Shown piece by piece: positions 11,130 to 14,851 of a DNA stretch of 14,851 bases. Numbering within the stretch: the first letter of the stretch is position 1; each line of letters starts with the position of its first letter. The stretch comes from an uncultured Collinsella sp. GTDB lineage: Bacteria > Actinomycetota > Coriobacteriia > Coriobacteriales > Coriobacteriaceae. The stretch is from NCBI GenBank assembly GCA_958421035.1, contig CATZKS010000047.1:1-14851 (forward strand), written 5' to 3'. A program made the position numbers and the translations under genes. The notes below the pieces were generated by a model, which had not been told where the DNA came from, did not search any database, and saw only the letters and a list, made by a program, of their open reading frames with translations.

Positions 11130-14100
11130 ATGAGTAAGTACACGAGGTGCCTCTTGTCGGTGATACTAGCCGTAGTGCTAGTGCTGCCGGCTGCAGCATT
11201 CGCCATGCTGCCCGAGGCCAACGCCAGGTCCAGCACCGGAATGGACGGACCGACGGTGAGCGGAAAGATAGTCGACCCTGACACCACCGGCCGCTGGCAA
11301 TACTGGGCGTCGGGCGCCGAGCAGGAGCACCAGACGACACGTTACGTAGGCCGAATCTGGACGGACAAGACGGTCGAGCCCGCGCAGGATGAAAAGTCTG
11401 ACTTTGTGACGACGCTTTCCGCGATGTCTTCTACTTCTGACACAACGTCGCTGGTCACTAAACCGCTCGATATCGTGATGGTGCTTGATGCCTCCGGGTC
11501 GATGGACGATTCCATGGGTGGCGAGGGTTCGCCCAAACGTATCGAGGCACTCAAGGCAGCTGCCAGTTCCTTTATCGACACCATCGCCGAGCAAAACAAG
11601 AGCATTAAAGATCCGAGTAAGCAGCATCAGGTTGCCATCGTTAAGTTCTCGGGTGCAAAGAAAGACGAGCCCGGCAACGATACGTATCGCGATCGCGGAT
11701 ACACGCACAACTATTCGCAGGTTATGAAGAGCCTGAAGTCGTGTGTCGATAGCGCTGCGACGGAACTTAAGGATACGGTCGGCCGCATCAAGCCCGCCGG
11801 CGCCACGCGGGCTGATTACGGCCTTGAGCTTGCTCGCGACATGTCGGGCCGCGAGGATGCCCAGAAGGTAGTTGTGTTCTTTACGGATGGCACGCCCACA
11901 GACTTCAGTGAATTCAACTCTACGGTTGCCAACAATGCCATAGCCGCCGCCAAGAAAATGAAGGAGAAAGGCGCTACGGTCTACACCATAGGCATCTTTG
12001 ATGGCGTGAATCCCGCTGCCGATCCTACGAACTACTGGACGAGCAACGAAAACAAGTTCATGCACGCCGTGTCGAGCAACTATCCAAACGCCACGTCCTA
12101 CACAACCAATAGTCTTGGTAAGCGCACCGAGAATTCCGACTTCTACAAGGCTGCGTCGAATGCCGATGAGCTCAAGAAGGTGTTTGATGATATCTCTGCC
12201 TCTATCACCTCGGGCAAGGGCTCTCCCACTCAGATCGAGGATGGTTACGACGAGAGCAAGTCCGGCTACATCACCTTCAGTGATGAACTGGGCGACTTTA
12301 TGCAGGTCGATGCGTTTGTCAGCGCTCAGATTAATGGCGTCACCTTTGATGGGGCGACCAAGACCCCCAAGGGCAATACGGACACGTACGAGTTTTCGGG
12401 CTTGGCCAAGGACCTGGTTATCACCGTTGAGCGCTCTGCCAACGCGCAGCAGGGCGATATCGTGACGGTTAAGATTCCCGCATCGCTGATTCCGCTGATC
12501 CGCTATCACGTGGACATGAAAAATGGGATCTTTGAGCGCACATCGCTCGGCGACATCAAGCCTATTCAGATTAAATACACTTCGAGCGTCAAGGACGAAG
12601 CACGCAACAACCTGTTTACGCCCGATAAGGTGCTCAAGAAGTATATCGATGACCACAAGGACGCCGACAACCAGACGGTCTCCTTCCTGGCCAACAAGTG
12701 GTCGGGCGGCGAGCTGGGCGATGTTGTCGCCGAGTTTGAGCCCGCCGATACCAACAGCTACTATTACTTCCAAAAAATCACGCCTATCTACACGGACAAG
12801 GAATGCACCCAGCGCGCGACGGTAAAGCCGCAGGGCAACGACGTCTATTACTACAAGGACGAGTTTGTGGCGATGGGCGCAAACGGCAAGCCGAAGGACG
12901 ACTATGCCGTTGTGGAGTTTGAGGGGCGCGAGATCGCCAGCTACGACGGCGCTCTGGTCAAAGATGACGGCTATTGGTCCTTTAATACGGGAACCGCGCG
13001 CTTGGCCTATATCGACCAGCTGCATACCACCAAGGACGATGTGGAGGCGAACGGCAACAAGACCGAGACCGCGCGCGACGTGCTTAACCCCAGGTGGAAT
13101 GACCTTTCCTCCGTTGCGACTTCCACGCACGTGCATTCGCACCTGGGCAACAACGGCAAGATTATCTTTAGCCTTGCAACCAAGCCGATAACGGTGGATA
13201 CCAAGACTGACTTTGGTCTGACCAAGGTGCTCGAGGGCCGCAAGTGGGCGGATACGGATGCGTTTGAGTTTGAGCTGACGTCCGAGAATAATGCCCCGAT
13301 GCCTAAGTCCGCGACCGCGAAGGTGACCCAGCCCGATCCGGGTGATAAGGGCAAGGCCGCCGTCAACTTTGGAAAGATTACCTACGAAGAGCCGGGTGAG
13401 TATACCTATGAGGTCCGCGAGGTTAGTGGCAAGCTGGGCGGCATCACCTACAGCGATAACGTTGCCACGTTCAGGGTGACTGTGACGGTTAACGCCAAGG
13501 GCGAGCTTAAGGCCGACGTTGAAAAGACCTCGGGTGAGACTAAGTTCACGAACACCTATAGCGCCAAGACGGAAACCCCGCTGACTCTTGAGGCTACCAA
13601 GACGCTCACGGGGCGCCCGATGGCCGACGGCGAATTCAAGTTTACGTTGGGCTACGCGGGGCACGACGAGGTCCTGCTGAACGCAACCAACAAGAGTGGC
13701 AAGGTTGAGTTCGGTCCGCTGACGTACACGACCAAGTCGCTTGCCAAGCTTGTCGAGGAAGACAAGGCGTCGTTTGACGCCCGCGCAGACAAGCCCACGT
13801 GGACCATTCATTACATTGCTGCCGAGCAGACTGGCGAGCTGCCTGCGGGCGTGAGCGCTACCACGGCGGCAATTGACGCATATGTGACCGTTGTCGACAA
13901 CGGCGATGGTACCCTGACGGCGACGGCTGTCTACGGCGATGCCGGCAACGAGTTTGTGAACACCTACACTGCCGCGCCTGCCGAGGCATCGCTTGTGGGC
14001 AAGAAGAATCTGCAGGTTCCTGATGGCCTGACCCCGGCTGACATTGCCGGCAAGTTTACCTTTACCGTGACCGGTGAAGAGGGCGCGCCCATGCCTACGA

Positions 14101-14851
14101 GCACGAGGGCGACCAATGATGACAAGGGCAAGGTCGACTTTGGCAAGATTACCTTTACGCTCGATGACCTTAACAAGGCCCTGGGCGAGAAGCCTGAGAA
14201 GCGCGAGCACACCTTTACCTACACCGTGACCGAGTCCGGCGAGGTCACTGGCGTGATCAACGACACCAAGCCTTCGCCTACGGTTTCCTTCACCGTGACC
14301 GATGACGGCAAGGGCAATCTGAGCGTATCCCGCAAGCCAGACGGCGATGTGGCATTTACGTTCACCAATGCCTATAACGTGAAGCCTGTCGAGGACCAGA
14401 TCACCGCGACCAAGGTCCTGACCGGGCGCGACCTCAAGGACGGCGAGTTCTCCTTCGAGCTCGTCGAGGGCGATAAGGTTGTTGCTAGGGGCACCAATGC
14501 TGCCGATGGCACAATCGTCATGGACAAAATCACTTACGATAAGCCCGGCACTCACACCTACAAGCTGCGCGAGAAGCTCCCCAACGAAGCGGGGCTGAGC
14601 AACGGGATTACGTACGATAAGACGAACTACACCATCAATACGAGCGTCATCGACAACGGCGACGGCACGCTTAAGGTGACCCATACGCTCGAGGGCACCA
14701 AGCCGGCGCGCTTTGAGAACAAGTACAACACTGCCCCGAACGAGTCCAGCGTTACCGGCCAGATCACCGCGAAGAAGGTCCTGACCGGCCGCGACCTCAA
14801 GACCGGAGAGTTCTCCTTTGAGCTCGTCGAGGGTAACGATGTCGTCGCCAG
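11130..14851 (+). CDS. secreted VWA-domain adhesin/pilus-type protein with tandem isopeptide domains, 3' end cut by window
   Basis: At least 1240 aa of a surface adhesin, incomplete at the window end. The signal peptide is MSKYTRCLLSVILAVVLVL followed by PAAAFAMLPEANA, with probable cleavage at one of the two Ala-x-Ala sites. A von Willebrand factor A domain follows (about 115-360) with MIDAS DASGS (120-124), GATRADYGLELA and FFTDGTP, for metal-dependent ligand binding. A 330-residue middle region is of no recognised type. Then come repeats of the Spy0128/FctA pilin isopeptide type, each opening K-x-L-x-G-R-x-x-x-D-G-x-F-x-F-x-L and closing near F-x-N-x-Y. Openings are at about 698, 823, 958, 1094 and 1215. 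Such domains usually form internal Lys-Asn bonds; a sortase signal would lie beyond the window. AAGGGAG (11118-11124) is 5 nt before ATG 11130. Likely role: attachment to host or mucus (inference). Confidence 0.9.
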   Translation, partial: MSKYTRCLLSVILAVVLVLPAAAFAMLPEANARSSTGMDGPTVSGKIVDPDTTGRWQYWASGAEQEHQTTRYVGRIWTDKTVEPAQDEKSDFVTTLSAMSSTSDTTSLVTKPLDIVMVLDASGSMDDSMGGEGSPKRIEALKAAASSFIDTIAEQNKSIKDPSKQHQVAIVKFSGAKKDEPGNDTYRDRGYTHNYSQVMKSLKSCVDSAATELKDTVGRIKPAGATRADYGLELARDMSGREDAQKVVVFFTDGTPTDFSEFNSTVANNAIAAAKKMKEKGATVYTIGIFDGVNPAADPTNYWTSNENKFMHAVSSNYPNATSYTTNSLGKRTENSDFYKAASNADELKKVFDDISASITSGKGSPTQIEDGYDESKSGYITFSDELGDFMQVDAFVSAQINGVTFDGATKTPKGNTDTYEFSGLAKDLVITVERSANAQQGDIVTVKIPASLIPLIRYHVDMKNGIFERTSLGDIKPIQIKYTSSVKDEARNNLFTPDKVLKKYIDDHKDADNQTVSFLANKWSGGELGDVVAEFEPADTNSYYYFQKITPIYTDKECTQRATVKPQGNDVYYYKDEFVAMGANGKPKDDYAVVEFEGREIASYDGALVKDDGYWSFNTGTARLAYIDQLHTTKDDVEANGNKTETARDVLNPRWNDLSSVATSTHVHSHLGNNGKIIFSLATKPITVDTKTDFGLTKVLEGRKWADTDAFEFELTSENNAPMPKSATAKVTQPDPGDKGKAAVNFGKITYEEPGEYTYEVREVSGKLGGITYSDNVATFRVTVTVNAKGELKADVEKTSGETKFTNTYSAKTETPLTLEATKTLTGRPMADGEFKFTLGYAGHDEVLLNATNKSGKVEFGPLTYTTKSLAKLVEEDKASFDARADKPTWTIHYIAAEQTGELPAGVSATTAAIDAYVTVVDNGDGTLTATAVYGDAGNEFVNTYTAAPAEASLVGKKNLQVPDGLTPADIAGKFTFTVTGEEGAPMPTSTRATNDDKGKVDFGKITFTLDDLNKALGEKPEKREHTFTYTVTESGEVTGVINDTKPSPTVSFTVTDDGKGNLSVSRKPDGDVAFTFTNAYNVKPVEDQITATKVLTGRDLKDGEFSFELVEGDKVVARGTNAADGTIVMDKITYDKPGTHTYKLREKLPNEAGLSNGITYDKTNYTINTSVIDNGDGTLKVTHTLEGTKPARFENKYNTAPNESSVTGQITAKKVLTGRDLKTGEFSFELVEGNDVVA
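14396..14851 (+). repeat. DNA-level tandem repeat in the adhesin gene
   Basis: Positions 14396-14470 and 14759-14833 match at 68 of 75 bases, 363 bp (121 codons) apart, while the earlier isopeptide repeats match only at protein level. The last two visible domains were therefore duplicated or homogenised recently. The copy runs into the window edge, so more copies may follow. Confidence 0.8.

Noticed and set aside
11178..14684. A 1168-aa open frame on the minus strand
   Set aside because: It lies fully antisense to the adhesin gene, has no domain or ribosome-binding site, and reflects the scarcity of certain codons in a GC-biased gene.

Overview
The window looks like a chromosomal segment of a high-GC anaerobic gut actinobacterium of the class Coriobacteriia, most probably Collinsella. 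The reasons are the strong G/C bias at third codon positions, an energy-converting Ech-type [NiFe] hydrogenase, a flavin/Fe-S ene-reductase of anaerobes, and a large von Willebrand/isopeptide-domain surface protein of the kind common in Collinsella and Olsenella. The genus is inferred; no rRNA is present to prove it.

Layout. Positions 1-772 (minus strand) hold nearly all of a type III pantothenate kinase gene (coaX). Next comes an initiator tRNA-fMet gene (969-1045) with its own promoter and terminator. Positions 1135-1431 carry a striking non-coding array: eight copies of a 15-bp motif, alternating in orientation, one every 40-41 bp. They form four 55-bp hairpin units. A monocistronic old-yellow-enzyme-type reductase follows (1574-3604). 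It has an HGDR motif in place of the usual HGY active-site segment, which makes it a candidate bilirubin-reductase-like enzyme. After a strong terminator, an AT-rich stretch of about 320 bp leads into an orphan double-HTH protein resembling IS3 OrfA (4045-4449).

Positions 4736-10410 form one tightly packed five-gene operon encoding a six-function Ech-type hydrogenase. The genes are a fused NuoL-like plus NuoH-like membrane protein (EchA-EchB), the Fe-S small subunit (EchC), the NuoC-like subunit (EchD), the [NiFe] large subunit (EchE) and a 2x[4Fe-4S] ferredoxin subunit (EchF). Together they should couple electron transfer from reduced ferredoxin to protons (H2 evolution), or the reverse, to ion translocation across the membrane. 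The fusion, and Ala-rich tails on EchC and EchD, are unusual.

Positions 10411-11129 are non-coding. They hold two related, diverged inverted-repeat elements, one containing a perfect bidirectional terminator hairpin, and then a cluster of TGTCTCA motifs just upstream of the last gene. That gene (11130 to the window end, incomplete) encodes a secreted VWA-domain adhesin, probably sortase-anchored, with at least five tandem isopeptide-type domains.
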